64,000 bases of DNA from Bacteroidales bacterium (GTDB lineage Bacteria; Bacteroidota; Bacteroidia; Bacteroidales; Muribaculaceae). Both the position numbers and the translations under genes were made by a program. The stretch lies in assembly GCA_900768685.1 (NCBI GenBank), contig CAAGDX010000014.1:1-64000 (forward strand). The letters are read 5' to 3'. Shown piece after piece: positions 51,621 through 61,331 of this stretch (positions within the stretch are counted from its first letter, which is position 1; each line of letters begins with the position of its first letter). The notes beneath the pieces were generated by a model. That model did not search any database and was not told where the DNA came from. It saw only the letters and a program-made list of their open reading frames with translations.

Positions 51621-53024
51621 ATGAAAACATTAAAATATATTATAGCAGCATTGGTGGCTGTTTCTGCTATTACACTCTCAGCACAAACTCCACACTCCGG
51701 TTATTTCATGGACATGCCGGGCAGACACCAGTTGAACCCTGCGTTTGCAAATGAGTATAACTACATCAATATGCCGGTTATTCCTGCACTTAGCGGTATC
51801 GCAGTTGGTATGAACGGTAACATCGGTTTGGATAAATTCCTTTTTAAACGCAACGGAGAACTTGTGACAGGTCTTAACAGTGCTGTTTCCCAGGAAGAAT
51901 TTCTTGGCGGACTTAAAGATAACAACTTTATTGAGGCTAACGTTACCTACGAAATTTTTACACTCGGATTTAAGAAATGGGGTGGTTACAACACTGTAGG
52001 TCTTAACTTCAAGTCAAGCACGGGTATTGGATTGCCTTATGGACTTTTTGACTTTGCAAAACGAGGACAAGTTGGCGGCGAATATACGGAATACGATATC
52101 AGCGACATCAAAGTCCGCACAAACAACTATGCCGAACTCGCTATCGGTCACTCTCATGCCTTAAACAGCAAAGTCACTGTAGGTGCTAAAATTAAGTATA
52201 TAGCAGGTCTTGGCTACGCAGATATGAATGTGAGCCGTCTTGATGTGGCTATGGGTCAAGAAAAATGGTCTATCCGTGAAGCAGGTGAAATGTTTTACAC
52301 GGAAGCACTTGACGTGATGTATAAAGACAACGGTGAAATAGACGATTTGGACTTTGGCAAGATAAACGTTGCCGGAAACGGTTTTGGCATTGATTTGGGT
52401 GTTGTTTATAATCCAATTAAGGACTTGACGCTTTCTGCTGCAATTACAGACATAGGTTTTATTTCATGGAGCGGAAGCAAAGCAGCACTCGTTGATAAAG
52501 CTTTTGATTTTGACGGTTTCCACCACCTCGTTGCTGAAGACGACCCTCAAACAGGTGAATCCGCACTTGACCGTGAAGGTGACCAAATTGAAGATGATTT
52601 ACGCGAACTCGTGCGTTTCCAACACTCTGAATCCGACAGCAAATCCGAATCACTTGCCACTACACTCAATATTGGCGTGGAATACAGCATTCTCCGTGAC
52701 AAAATCTCTTTCGGACTTCTTTCCTCAAACAGATTCGGCGGTTTGCAGTCTTGGAACGAAGTTATGCTTTCTGCTAATTTCCGTCCTGCAAAATGGTTCC
52801 AGGCTACATTAAACGGTTCAATGTCGAACCTCGGAAATTCACTTGGTGCAATGATTAACTTCTGCCCTAAAGGCTTTAACTTCTACATCGGTTCAGACTA
52901 TATACCAACAAAATACGCAAAACAAGGTGTACCTATGTCTTCATCAAAGATAAACCTTGTTATGGGTATGGCTTTCAAATTCGGCTATGCCAAAAAAGCT
53001 CCCGCAGCAGTTGAAGCAATGTGA
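51621..53024 (+). CDS. DUF5723-like outer-membrane protein
   Basis: A 467-aa protein with signal peptide (IIAALVAVSAITLSAQ) and the start GYFMDMPGRHQLNPAFAN, typical of DUF5723/PorP-SprF-like barrels (LNPAFA motif). The rest shows barrel-like strand alternation and ends in a cluster of aromatic-rich strands (FNFYIGSDYIPTKYA, INLVMGMAFKFGY). Known relatives are outer-membrane proteins without a defined role, some near T9SS or gliding genes. Paired with the upstream lipoprotein. A terminator-like hairpin follows. Confidence 0.65.
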   Translation: MKTLKYIIAALVAVSAITLSAQTPHSGYFMDMPGRHQLNPAFANEYNYINMPVIPALSGIAVGMNGNIGLDKFLFKRNGELVTGLNSAVSQEEFLGGLKDNNFIEANVTYEIFTLGFKKWGGYNTVGLNFKSSTGIGLPYGLFDFAKRGQVGGEYTEYDISDIKVRTNNYAELAIGHSHALNSKVTVGAKIKYIAGLGYADMNVSRLDVAMGQEKWSIREAGEMFYTEALDVMYKDNGEIDDLDFGKINVAGNGFGIDLGVVYNPIKDLTLSAAITDIGFISWSGSKAALVDKAFDFDGFHHLVAEDDPQTGESALDREGDQIEDDLRELVRFQHSESDSKSESLATTLNIGVEYSILRDKISFGLLSSNRFGGLQSWNEVMLSANFRPAKWFQATLNGSMSNLGNSLGAMINFCPKGFNFYIGSDYIPTKYAKQGVPMSSSKINLVMGMAFKFGYAKKAPAAVEAM

Positions 53025-53047
53025 TAATTTGAAATAAGGTTTTTAAG

Positions 53048-53084
53048 AAAATGCCTCAGACGTAATAGTCCGGGGCATTTTTTT
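53048..53084 (+). terminator. Terminator after the DUF5723-like gene
   Basis: A stem AAATGCCtcaGAC / GTCcggGGCATTT with one internal mismatch and one G-U pair, followed by TTTTTTT. Confidence 0.75.
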
Positions 53085-53147
53085 ATCTAAAGTCAAATGT
53101 AGAGAACAGTAATTACGGAAAAATTTCAAAATTTTGTAAAAATTGTT

Positions 53148-53179
53148 GTTGCAAAGAATGTTTTGTTTTCTTACCTTTG
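53148..53179 (+). promoter_or_regulatory. nhaD promoter
   Basis: -33 GTTG (53148-53151, one mismatch from TTTG) and -7 TACCTTTG (53172-53179) are separated by 20 nt, ending 73 nt before the nhaD ATG. Confidence 0.6.
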
Positions 53180-53252
53180 CACTACCCAAAACGAAAGTAG
53201 CAAATTAGCACTGAAATAAAGAAAAAGCACTATATAAAAACACAGGAAAGAA

Positions 53253-54647
53253 ATGATTGTTACAATCGTAGTTTTATTTTTGATTGGTTACCTTGCAATT
53301 GCTCTTGAAAGACAACTGCGAGTTGACAAATCCGCTATTGCTCTGTTGCTCGGTATGCTCCTCTGGGTTGTATATACTATGGGTGCAGCCGAGATTGTTC
53401 CGAATGTCAGCCTTAAAGGTCTGGAAGCATTTGTGGCAGATAGCCCGCACTTAAAGGAAAAGTCACTCGCCCAGCAGTGTCTTGACTATGTTCTTAACGT
53501 CCAGCTTGTGGAATCGCTCGGAGAGATTATTCAAACTATACTCTTCCTTATCGGAGCGATGACGATTGTGGAACTTATTGACGTTCACGGAGGTTTTTCC
53601 GTGATTACGGATAAGATTCGCACCAGAAACAAGAAAAAACTTCTCTGGGTGGTTTGTATCACCACGTTTATTTTCTCTGCCATTCTGGACAATATGACCA
53701 CGTCTATTGTGATGATTATGCTTCTGCGTAAGCTCATAGCAAACAAGCGAGAACGCTGGATTTACACTGCAATGATAGTTATTTCCGCTAATGCCGGAGG
53801 TGCATGGTCTCCTATCGGTGACGTTACCACTATCATGCTTTGGGTGAAAGGAAATGTGACTGCGGGAGCACTTATCAGCTACGTATTGTTGCCGAGTATT
53901 GTTTCTCTGCTCGTGCCGCTGCTTATCGTTTCAAGAAATATGAAAGGTAAACTGCCCAAACACGTAGAGGAAGTGAAAACAGACGACCCTATCACACACC
54001 GTGAAAAAAAGACAATTCTTCTCCTTGGCGTGATAGGACTTCTCTTTGTGCCTGTGTTCAAGTCTATTACACACATGCCGCCGTTTGTGGGTATTCTCTT
54101 TGTGCTCGGTGTGCTGTGGACGTTCACGGAATGTTTTTACAATGGCAAGCGTCTTGACCTTTCTCGTGAGCAGAGATTGCCTAAGGTTATTGCAAGAATA
54201 GATATGCCGTCAATTCTCTTCTTCCTCGGTATTCTTATGGCGGTGTCCGTTCTCCAAGTTAGTGGAATTTTGGACACTACGTCAACTTTCCTTGATGAAA
54301 AAATTCACAATATATATGTTATAGACACTCTTCTGGGAATGTTATCTTCCGTGGTGGATAATGTTCCGCTTGTGGCAGGTGTGATAGGTATGTATCCTGT
54401 AGAACTGATAGAATCATCACCGTATGCTGCAAACTTTATGGTGGATGGTGCGTTCTGGGAATTTTTGAGCTATTGTGCCGGAGTAGGTGGTAACTTGCTT
54501 ATCATCGGTTCTGCAGCCGGTGTTATCGCTATGGGACTTGACAAAATATCCTTTGGCTGGTATCTGCGTAAGTTTACCGGTGTGGCACTCATTGGTTACC
54601 TTTCCGGTGCATTAGTCTATATCATAGAAGTTTGGTTGTTAAAATAA
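53253..54647 (+). CDS. nhaD: NhaD-type Na+/H+ antiporter
   Basis: A 464-aa inner-membrane antiporter of the NhaD group within the ion transporter superfamily, about 12 helices. Family motifs include AMTIVELIDVHGGFSVITDKI, SAILDNMTTSIVMIMLLRKL and NAGGAWSPIGDVTTIMLW, with VVDNVPLVAGVIGMY in the second half; the NxxT and DNxP hairpins are visible. It exports sodium in exchange for protons. First gene of a closely packed run; the pseudouridine synthase starts 1 nt after its stop. Confidence 0.95.
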   Translation: MIVTIVVLFLIGYLAIALERQLRVDKSAIALLLGMLLWVVYTMGAAEIVPNVSLKGLEAFVADSPHLKEKSLAQQCLDYVLNVQLVESLGEIIQTILFLIGAMTIVELIDVHGGFSVITDKIRTRNKKKLLWVVCITTFIFSAILDNMTTSIVMIMLLRKLIANKRERWIYTAMIVISANAGGAWSPIGDVTTIMLWVKGNVTAGALISYVLLPSIVSLLVPLLIVSRNMKGKLPKHVEEVKTDDPITHREKKTILLLGVIGLLFVPVFKSITHMPPFVGILFVLGVLWTFTECFYNGKRLDLSREQRLPKVIARIDMPSILFFLGILMAVSVLQVSGILDTTSTFLDEKIHNIYVIDTLLGMLSSVVDNVPLVAGVIGMYPVELIESSPYAANFMVDGAFWEFLSYCAGVGGNLLIIGSAAGVIAMGLDKISFGWYLRKFTGVALIGYLSGALVYIIEVWLLK

Positions 54648-54648
54648 T

Positions 54649-55329
54649 ATGCAAGTAGTTTACGAGGATAATCATATTATTATTGTCAATAAGTTGCCGG
54701 GCGAGATAGTGCAGGGCGACAAGACCGGTGACAAGCCTCTCTGCGAGATTGTGAAAGAGTGGATAAAGGAAAAATATGCCAAGCCGGGTAATGTTTTTCT
54801 GGGTGTGGCTCACCGCTTGGACCGGCCTGTGGCAGGGCTTGTGGTGTTTGCAAAAACGTCTAAGGCACTTGCTCGCCTAAATGAAATGTTTCGCAATGGT
54901 GATGTTCATAAAACCTATTGGGCTGTGACTGCAAATAAGCCGGAACATGATGAAGCCATGCTCACTCACCATCTCCACTCAATAGAAAAGAGCAATAAGA
55001 CGTACGTCTATGATTCTCCCCGAAGCAATACTAAGGAAGCAAAATTGCATTATAAACTCATAGCATCGTCTGAGAGATATTTTCTGCTGGAAGTGAACCT
55101 CCTCACTGGTCGCAAGCACCAAATTCGGGCACAGCTTTCCGCTATTGGTTGTCCTATAAAGGGCGACCTTAAATATGGGGCAAAGCGTAGCAATCCGGAC
55201 GGTTCTATCTCGCTCCTTGCACGCAGAGTGCAATTTATTCACCCCGTTTCCAAAGTGCAGATAGACGTTACGGCACCTGTGCCTGACGATACTCTATGGC
55301 AGGCACTTGAAGCGGCAGTAAAACAGTAA
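54649..55329 (+). CDS. RluA-family pseudouridine synthase
   Basis: A 226-aa RNA-modifying enzyme that isomerises uridine to pseudouridine in rRNA or tRNA. The catalytic aspartate lies in the HRLDRPVAGLVVFAKTSKAL motif, and TGRKHQIRAQLSAIGCPIKGDLKYGA is the second signature. There is no S4 domain, so it is the compact form. The target uridine cannot be told from sequence. It is placed between nhaD (1 nt) and fmt (4 nt), likely cotranscribed. Confidence 0.93.
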   Translation: MQVVYEDNHIIIVNKLPGEIVQGDKTGDKPLCEIVKEWIKEKYAKPGNVFLGVAHRLDRPVAGLVVFAKTSKALARLNEMFRNGDVHKTYWAVTANKPEHDEAMLTHHLHSIEKSNKTYVYDSPRSNTKEAKLHYKLIASSERYFLLEVNLLTGRKHQIRAQLSAIGCPIKGDLKYGAKRSNPDGSISLLARRVQFIHPVSKVQIDVTAPVPDDTLWQALEAAVKQ

Positions 55330-55333
55330 GTTT

Positions 55334-56299
55334 ATGGAAAAGAAAGATTTAAGAATAGTATTTTTAGGCACTCCGGAGTTTGCCGTGTGCAGCCTGGACA
55401 AAATATGCAAAGAAGGTTTTAATGTTGTGGCAGTTGTAACTATGCCGGACAAACCGGCGGGTAGGGGACACAAAATGTTTCAGTCTCCTGTAAAAGAATA
55501 TGCCGTGCAGCACGGACTTCCCGTCCTTCAGCCCGTAAACCTTAAAGATGAAGCATTTGTGGAGGAACTCCGCAGTTATAATGCTGATATATTCGTTGTG
55601 ATTGCCTTCCGTATGTTGCCAAAAGTGGTTTGGACTATGCCGCCCCTCGGCACTTTTAATCTTCATGCATCATTACTCCCGGACTATCGTGGTGCAGCAC
55701 CTATAAACTGGGCTGTGATAAATGGTGAAAAGCGTACCGGCGTCACCACTTTCTTCCTCAAGCATGAAATAGACACAGGTGATATTATCTCACAGCAAGC
55801 TATTGACATTGCAGACGATGAAAATGTAGGCTCCGTTCACGACAGGCTTATGGCTATTGGTGCAGACCTTACTTTGGAAACTCTGAACAGCATTATTGCC
55901 GGAACACTTAAGACTATTCCTCAGGACGATTTGCTCAATGGAGCAGAGCCTAAACCGGCTCCAAAAATCTTTAAGGAAACCTGCAAACTGGATTTCACGA
56001 AACCCGTAATTGAAATTTACAATAAAATTCGCGGACTTTCGCCATATCCTGCATCATACGTGGATATTTGCGACGACACCACTCCGGAACCTCGCCAGCT
56101 CAAAATTTTTAAGGCTGTTATTGCAGATAAGTCTGCAAACAAAAATCCCGGTGAAATAAGTATTGCCAACGACCGTCTCTTTATTGAAGCTCCGGACGGT
56201 ACACTGGAAATCCTGGAACTTCAGATTCAAGGCAAGAAAAAAATGTCTGCCTCGGATTTTATTCACGGTGCAAAATTAGTGAATCCAAAACTGATGTAA
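55334..56299 (+). CDS. fmt: Methionyl-tRNA formyltransferase
   Basis: A 321-aa cytoplasmic enzyme that formylates Met-tRNA(fMet) with 10-formyl-tetrahydrofolate for translation initiation. Signatures are IVFLGTPEFAVCSLD, PAGRGHKMFQSPVKEYA, and the active-site HASLLPDYRGAAPINWAVINGE with THF-binding Asn/His. The OB-fold C-terminal domain is present (IRGLSPYPASY). It starts 4 nt after the pseudouridine synthase and ends 10 nt before the DUF6377-like gene. Confidence 0.97.
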   Translation: MEKKDLRIVFLGTPEFAVCSLDKICKEGFNVVAVVTMPDKPAGRGHKMFQSPVKEYAVQHGLPVLQPVNLKDEAFVEELRSYNADIFVVIAFRMLPKVVWTMPPLGTFNLHASLLPDYRGAAPINWAVINGEKRTGVTTFFLKHEIDTGDIISQQAIDIADDENVGSVHDRLMAIGADLTLETLNSIIAGTLKTIPQDDLLNGAEPKPAPKIFKETCKLDFTKPVIEIYNKIRGLSPYPASYVDICDDTTPEPRQLKIFKAVIADKSANKNPGEISIANDRLFIEAPDGTLEILELQIQGKKKMSASDFIHGAKLVNPKLM

Positions 56300-56309
56300 T
56301 AGAAGAAAT

Positions 56310-57944
56310 ATGAGACTTTCCGCCTTGATTTTTACCTTGTCTGTTCTGCTCCAGCTGGGCGCTACTCAGCGTACGGATTCACTCATGTCCGAGCTTAAAG
56401 ACGCATTGGAGCAGAGAGATGTTTTTGTCTCTCAGAAACTTGAAAAAATCAGAAATTTTCATCTTGAGGCGGATAGTGCGGTAAGCCTTTACGACAAGTT
56501 TGAGGCTGTAGGGCATTTGCTTGATGAATATAGGTCGTTTAATTCGGACTCTGCAATGAAGATGTGCGAAGAACGTCTGAAAATCGCACAACTCATTGGT
56601 GACCGGAAACTGATAGACAATGCAAAACTGAATATAGCGGAAATTCTGTATAGTACGGGTATGTATATGGAGGCTTTTGACCTTATGGATGACATTCCCT
56701 CCGGTCGTCTGCCGGAATATTTGTTGCCGTATTATTTCCACTTGCACCGCACCGTGTATGGCTTGTTGCGTGACTATTCCATAAGGCAAGTGGAGATAGA
56801 CCGCTACAGTAGTCTTACGGATGCTTATCGGGATTCTATCATTAGTGTAAATCGTCCCGGCTCGATTGCGTACGTGATTACAATGGCAGACAAACTTAAT
56901 TGCCAAAACAAGTTTCAAGATGCCATAAACGTGATTGAGGATTATTTCAATTCCGGCAACTGTTCGGACCACGACCGTGCCATTTGTGCTTACAGCCTTG
57001 CTAAGTCTTATCAGAGCCTTTGCGATACGATAGGCTATAAAGAGCAACTTATAATATCTTCAATTTCCGATGTACGCTCTGCAATTCGCGAATACGTGTC
57101 GCTGCGAGAACTTGCCTTTCTCCTTTACAGTGAGGGAGAAGTGAAAGATGCGTATCAATTTCTGCAAATTGCCATGGACGATGCCGTGAAATGCAATGCC
57201 AGAATACGCGTGCTGGAGATAAATAAGGTGTTCCCTATTGTGAACAAAGTCTATTACGATACTATTCATGCACAGCAAACTCGTCTCCGCTGGGCTTTGG
57301 CAGCAATCAGCATTTTGCTGATAATCTTGATTATCACTATGGTGTATCTTTACAAGCAGATGCAGCGAGTGGCACAAGCAAGGAAAGAAATAGAGGTAGT
57401 GAATGATAGTTTGCGTAAACTCAATGCGGAACTCACGGACTATGTGGAAAAACTCCGTCAGGCAAACAATTCCATTGAAGAACATTCAAGGCTCAAGGAA
57501 GCATACATCGCACAATATATGGAGCAGAGTTCAGACTATATAGACAAGATGGACCGTTACCGTATGGCTCTCCGAAACCTTGTAAGTTCAGGTAAGATTA
57601 CGGAGCTCACAAAAGAACTGAAATCCACCACTTTCCTTGATGACGAGCTCAAATCTTTCTATCAGAGTTTTGACGAAACGTTCCTCCGCTTGTTCCCTAC
57701 TTTTGTGGAAGACTTTAATAAACTGCTCCTCCCGGGACAGGAAATAATACCCAAAAAAACAAAGCAACTGAACACGGAATTGCGCATTTTTGCACTTATC
57801 CGCCTCGGAATTACGGACAGCACCAAAATCTCAGGCTTCCTCCGTTATTCCCTTTCTACAATATACAATTACCGCACTAAAGTACGCAATAAAGCAGCCG
57901 GAAACCGTGATGCCCTTGAAGAAGAACTAATGAAAATAGGGTAA
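56310..57944 (+). CDS. DUF6377-like membrane-bound regulator with TPR-like sensor
   Basis: A 544-aa protein. An N-terminal signal peptide is followed by a periplasmic helical, TPR-like region (about 25-320), then a membrane helix (AAISILLIILIITMVYLY, about 332-349) and a cytoplasmic coiled coil. The C-terminal region (LNTELRIFALIRLGITDSTKI then LRYSLSTIYNYRTKVRNKA) resembles a helix-turn-helix output. This layout matches DUF6377-type regulators of Bacteroidales, often placed beside SusC/SusD loci. It ends 371 nt upstream of susC and may control it. Binding target unknown. Confidence 0.75.
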   Translation: MRLSALIFTLSVLLQLGATQRTDSLMSELKDALEQRDVFVSQKLEKIRNFHLEADSAVSLYDKFEAVGHLLDEYRSFNSDSAMKMCEERLKIAQLIGDRKLIDNAKLNIAEILYSTGMYMEAFDLMDDIPSGRLPEYLLPYYFHLHRTVYGLLRDYSIRQVEIDRYSSLTDAYRDSIISVNRPGSIAYVITMADKLNCQNKFQDAINVIEDYFNSGNCSDHDRAICAYSLAKSYQSLCDTIGYKEQLIISSISDVRSAIREYVSLRELAFLLYSEGEVKDAYQFLQIAMDDAVKCNARIRVLEINKVFPIVNKVYYDTIHAQQTRLRWALAAISILLIILIITMVYLYKQMQRVAQARKEIEVVNDSLRKLNAELTDYVEKLRQANNSIEEHSRLKEAYIAQYMEQSSDYIDKMDRYRMALRNLVSSGKITELTKELKSTTFLDDELKSFYQSFDETFLRLFPTFVEDFNKLLLPGQEIIPKKTKQLNTELRIFALIRLGITDSTKISGFLRYSLSTIYNYRTKVRNKAAGNRDALEEELMKIG

Positions 57945-58315
57945 TCAATTTTGGATAACATCAAGATGCTTTAGAGCACTATTAGAGCCTATTTTGTCTA
58001 ATTTTTATCATAGATAATAGTTGTTTTTAAAACGCATTCTGAAAATTTAATCAAAACAGCAATTAGATATATAATTGAGCAATTTTATCAAAATTTTATA
58101 TAAATTTCATTATATTTTTACTACATATTTATTTGCCATCAAAATTTTCAAGTATTTGAATATTAACGAATTATAATTTCATAAGTGTTAAAATTAACTA
58201 CATTTTTTTGCCGCCTCTTTTAATTCGCTTCTCTATGCACTAATTTTGCGTTGCAAACTTGACAATAAAACGTTCCAAAAATTTAATAATTCCTTAATAT
58301 TAATATCTATCAAGC
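57945..58315 (+). other. AT-rich intergenic region before susC
   Basis: 371 nt with no gene. Two identical ATCAAAATTTT words (58087-58097 and 58138-58148) are 51 nt apart, which may be regulatory or chance in such AT-rich sequence. It ends with the likely susC promoter and a leader of about 65 nt. Confidence 0.6.
58241..58248 (+). promoter_or_regulatory. susC promoter (-7 box)
   Basis: TAATTTTG, an exact TAnnTTTG match, ends 67 nt before the susC ATG. The -33 position holds TTTT rather than TTTG, consistent with a promoter that needs an activator. Confidence 0.45.
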
Positions 58316-61300
58316 ATGAAAAAAACTAAAATTCCGGTTGCTTGGCGTTTATTTGCTCTTGTGACATTATTTATGTCATGTCTGAGCCTGAACGCACAGC
58401 AGATTACGGTTTCCGGAACCGTAACAGATTCTACAGGCGAACCTATTATAGGTGCCAGTGTATTAGTGGTGGGTACTACAAGCGGTGTTTCTACTGACAT
58501 CGATGGTAATTACTCCTTAACTGCAGATGCTGCAGGTCAAATCAAAGTAACCTATATCGGTTACCTCCCTCAAACAATCAGTATTGATGGTAAAAGCACT
58601 ATAAATGTGGTGCTTAAGGAAAATGCCGAACTACTTGATGAAGTGGTTGTTATCGGTTATGGTACTATGAAAAAGAGCGACCTTACAGGTGCCGTTTCTT
58701 CACTCGGTTCTCGTGACATCAAGGAAGTTCCGGTAAACAATGTCGGTCAGGCTATTCAGGGTAAAATCGCCGGTGTAAACATTGTTGGCGGTAACAAACC
58801 GGGCGACAACGTTACAATCAAAGTTCGCGGTCTCGGTTCTATTAACAACTGTGACCCACTCATTGTTATAGACGGCGTGCCTACTGATCTCGGTCTTAAC
58901 AACATTAATCCTCAGGACATTGAACGTCTTGACGTGCTCAAAGATGCTTCCGCTACCGCTATCTACGGTTCTCGCGGTGCAAATGGTGTAATTATGATTA
59001 CAACACGCAAGGGTACTGCCGGTGACAGCAAGATTTCCGTTTCTCTTAATGCTGCTATCCAAAATGCATCAAAGACTATGGATTTGCTCGGTTCTGCCGG
59101 TTATGCTTCTTTGAATAACGATATGATGAACAATTCCGGACATAATGCAAATCCGGATTGGGTTGACCCTTCTGTTCTTACTCATTCTACAAACTGGGTA
59201 GATGAACTTCTCCAGACAGGTGTGATGCAAAACTACAATATCAGTTATTCCGGCGGTAATGAAAAAACGCATCACTATTTTTCTGCCGGTTTCCTTGACC
59301 AATCAGGTATTATAAATCACGTAAACTATCGCCGTTTCACTTTCCAGTCTAACAACGATTCACAAGTTAAAAACTGGCTCAAGATTTCAAATAATCTCCT
59401 TTTCAGTGCAGATGAAAAGAAATCCGGCAGTTACAGTATGTGGGACGCTATGCAGGCTCTCCCTATCTACACCGTGAAAGATGAATTTGGTGCATGGACG
59501 GGTCCGGAAGGCAATTCAGAATGGTATGGCGGAGTGCGTAACCCGGTGGGTAGCAACGAAATGTATCGCAGCACTACAAAGGGATATAACTTCCTCGCAA
59601 ACATTTCCGCAGACATTAAATTTACAAACTGGCTGCAATTCCGCTCTCTTTTCGGCTATGATGCAAAATTCTGGGACGCAGAAAGTTTCTCTCCAAAGTA
59701 TAATTGGAAACCTACTCCTGTTGAAGAAAGTTCTCAGTATCAAAGTTCAAACAAGTCTTTCACTTACCTCTGGGATAACTATTTCACATTTAACTATACA
59801 TTTGCCAAAAAACACGATTTGAACGTGATGGCAGGTATGTCTGCACAGTGGAACGATTTCCGCTGGATGTCCGGACAAGTTAACGGTTTCCTTTTTGACA
59901 ATGTTCACCAGATAGACAACGGCGAAAAGATTTACGACTTCGGCGGTTCTCGCAACGATTGGTCTCTCCTCTCTTATATGGCTCGTGCAAACTACGTTTA
60001 TGACAATAAATATTACCTCACCGCAACTGTTCGCCGCGACGGTTCAAGCCGTTTCGGTCCTAAGAACCGCTGGGGTACATTCCCGTCTGCATCTGCTGCA
60101 TGGAGAATATCTTCTGAAGAATTTTTCCCGAAAGATATAGCACTGAACGACCTTAAACTCCGTCTCGGTTACGGTAAAACAGGTAGCCAGGCTTCCGTAG
60201 GCAATTACAGTTATATTTCTTCACTCACAACTATCCTCTATCCGTTTGGTCCTGATGCCGACGGCGAACAGAGTGCACTCTATTCACAAGTTCTTTCAAA
60301 CCCATACATTCACTGGGAAGAAATAGAGCAGTTTAATGCAGGTGTTGATATGTCTTTCTTCAATTCCCGCTTAAACGTCAGCCTTGACGGATATATCAAA
60401 AATACTAACGATATGCTCGTAAAAGCCGCTATTCCAATCACTTCCGGCTATGAAGATACTTTTGATACTTACACAAATGCCGGTAAAGTTCGCAATATTG
60501 GTTGGGAACTCACTGCAAACTCTCTGAACGTTCAGGGTATTGTAAACTGGGAAACAAACCTTGTGGTTACTTACAATAAAAATAAGATTAAAGACCTCAA
60601 CAGCGATTCTCCGCTTTACCGCAATCAGTTTGGCGGCGCTTATGCTACAATCCTCTCTAAGGACCTACCTATCAACGCTTTCTACGGTTACGTTACAGAC
60701 GGCATCTTCCAAAATCAGGCGGAAGTTGATGCTCACGCTATTCAGCCGGGTGCCGAGCCGGGCGATATCCGCTTCAGAGACCTTAACAACGATGGTGTGA
60801 TTAACGATGACGACCGTACCGTGATTGGTAACCCGAACCCGACATGGCTCTTCTCTATGAACAATCGCCTTACTTACAAGGACTTTGAACTTTCTATTTA
60901 CCTCCAGGGTGCTGCCGGCGGCAAGATTTACAACCGCACACGCTCTGTTATGGAAAGTATGTCTGCCGCTTACAACCAGTATGCTACTACTGCAGACCGA
61001 TGGACAGGTGAGGGCACTTCAAACTCTATGCCGCGTGCCGTTTGGGCTGACCCCAATGGTAACAACCGTATCAGCGACCGTTGGGTGGAAGACGGTTCTT
61101 ACCTCCGCATTAAAAATATCTCTCTCGGTTACAACGTTCCTAAACCGCTTCTCCGCAAAATCGGTTTTGAACAGGCTCGTGTAATCCTCTCTTGCGAAAA
61201 TGTGGCTACTATCACAGGTTACTCCGGTATTGACCCTGAAGTAGGTATTGATGGTATCGACTATTCAAGCTTCCCTGCTTCTCGTACATTCAACTTAGGC

Positions 61301-61318
61301 GTATCATTAAACTTCTAA
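58316..61318 (+). CDS. susC: SusC/RagA-family TonB-dependent receptor
   Basis: A 1000-aa outer-membrane transporter. After the signal peptide (ending LNAQQ) comes a carboxypeptidase-D-like regulatory domain (VSGTVTDSTGEPIIGASVLV), the TonB box region (LDEVVVIGYGTMKKSDLTGAVSS), the plug (IQGKIAGVNI, VKVRGLGSINNCDPLIVIDG, YGSRGANGVIMITT) and a 22-strand barrel ending FNLGVSLNF. It imports glycan fragments with energy from TonB and pairs with the SusD-like gene 13 nt downstream. Confidence 0.95.
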   Translation: MKKTKIPVAWRLFALVTLFMSCLSLNAQQITVSGTVTDSTGEPIIGASVLVVGTTSGVSTDIDGNYSLTADAAGQIKVTYIGYLPQTISIDGKSTINVVLKENAELLDEVVVIGYGTMKKSDLTGAVSSLGSRDIKEVPVNNVGQAIQGKIAGVNIVGGNKPGDNVTIKVRGLGSINNCDPLIVIDGVPTDLGLNNINPQDIERLDVLKDASATAIYGSRGANGVIMITTRKGTAGDSKISVSLNAAIQNASKTMDLLGSAGYASLNNDMMNNSGHNANPDWVDPSVLTHSTNWVDELLQTGVMQNYNISYSGGNEKTHHYFSAGFLDQSGIINHVNYRRFTFQSNNDSQVKNWLKISNNLLFSADEKKSGSYSMWDAMQALPIYTVKDEFGAWTGPEGNSEWYGGVRNPVGSNEMYRSTTKGYNFLANISADIKFTNWLQFRSLFGYDAKFWDAESFSPKYNWKPTPVEESSQYQSSNKSFTYLWDNYFTFNYTFAKKHDLNVMAGMSAQWNDFRWMSGQVNGFLFDNVHQIDNGEKIYDFGGSRNDWSLLSYMARANYVYDNKYYLTATVRRDGSSRFGPKNRWGTFPSASAAWRISSEEFFPKDIALNDLKLRLGYGKTGSQASVGNYSYISSLTTILYPFGPDADGEQSALYSQVLSNPYIHWEEIEQFNAGVDMSFFNSRLNVSLDGYIKNTNDMLVKAAIPITSGYEDTFDTYTNAGKVRNIGWELTANSLNVQGIVNWETNLVVTYNKNKIKDLNSDSPLYRNQFGGAYATILSKDLPINAFYGYVTDGIFQNQAEVDAHAIQPGAEPGDIRFRDLNNDGVINDDDRTVIGNPNPTWLFSMNNRLTYKDFELSIYLQGAAGGKIYNRTRSVMESMSAAYNQYATTADRWTGEGTSNSMPRAVWADPNGNNRISDRWVEDGSYLRIKNISLGYNVPKPLLRKIGFEQARVILSCENVATITGYSGIDPEVGIDGIDYSSFPASRTFNLGVSLNF

Positions 61319-61331
61319 TCTGACTCAAATC

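Noticed and set aside
58087..58148. Two ATCAAAATTTT words upstream of susC
   Set aside because: The region is very A+T-rich and the word is partly palindromic; two copies are not enough to claim an operator.
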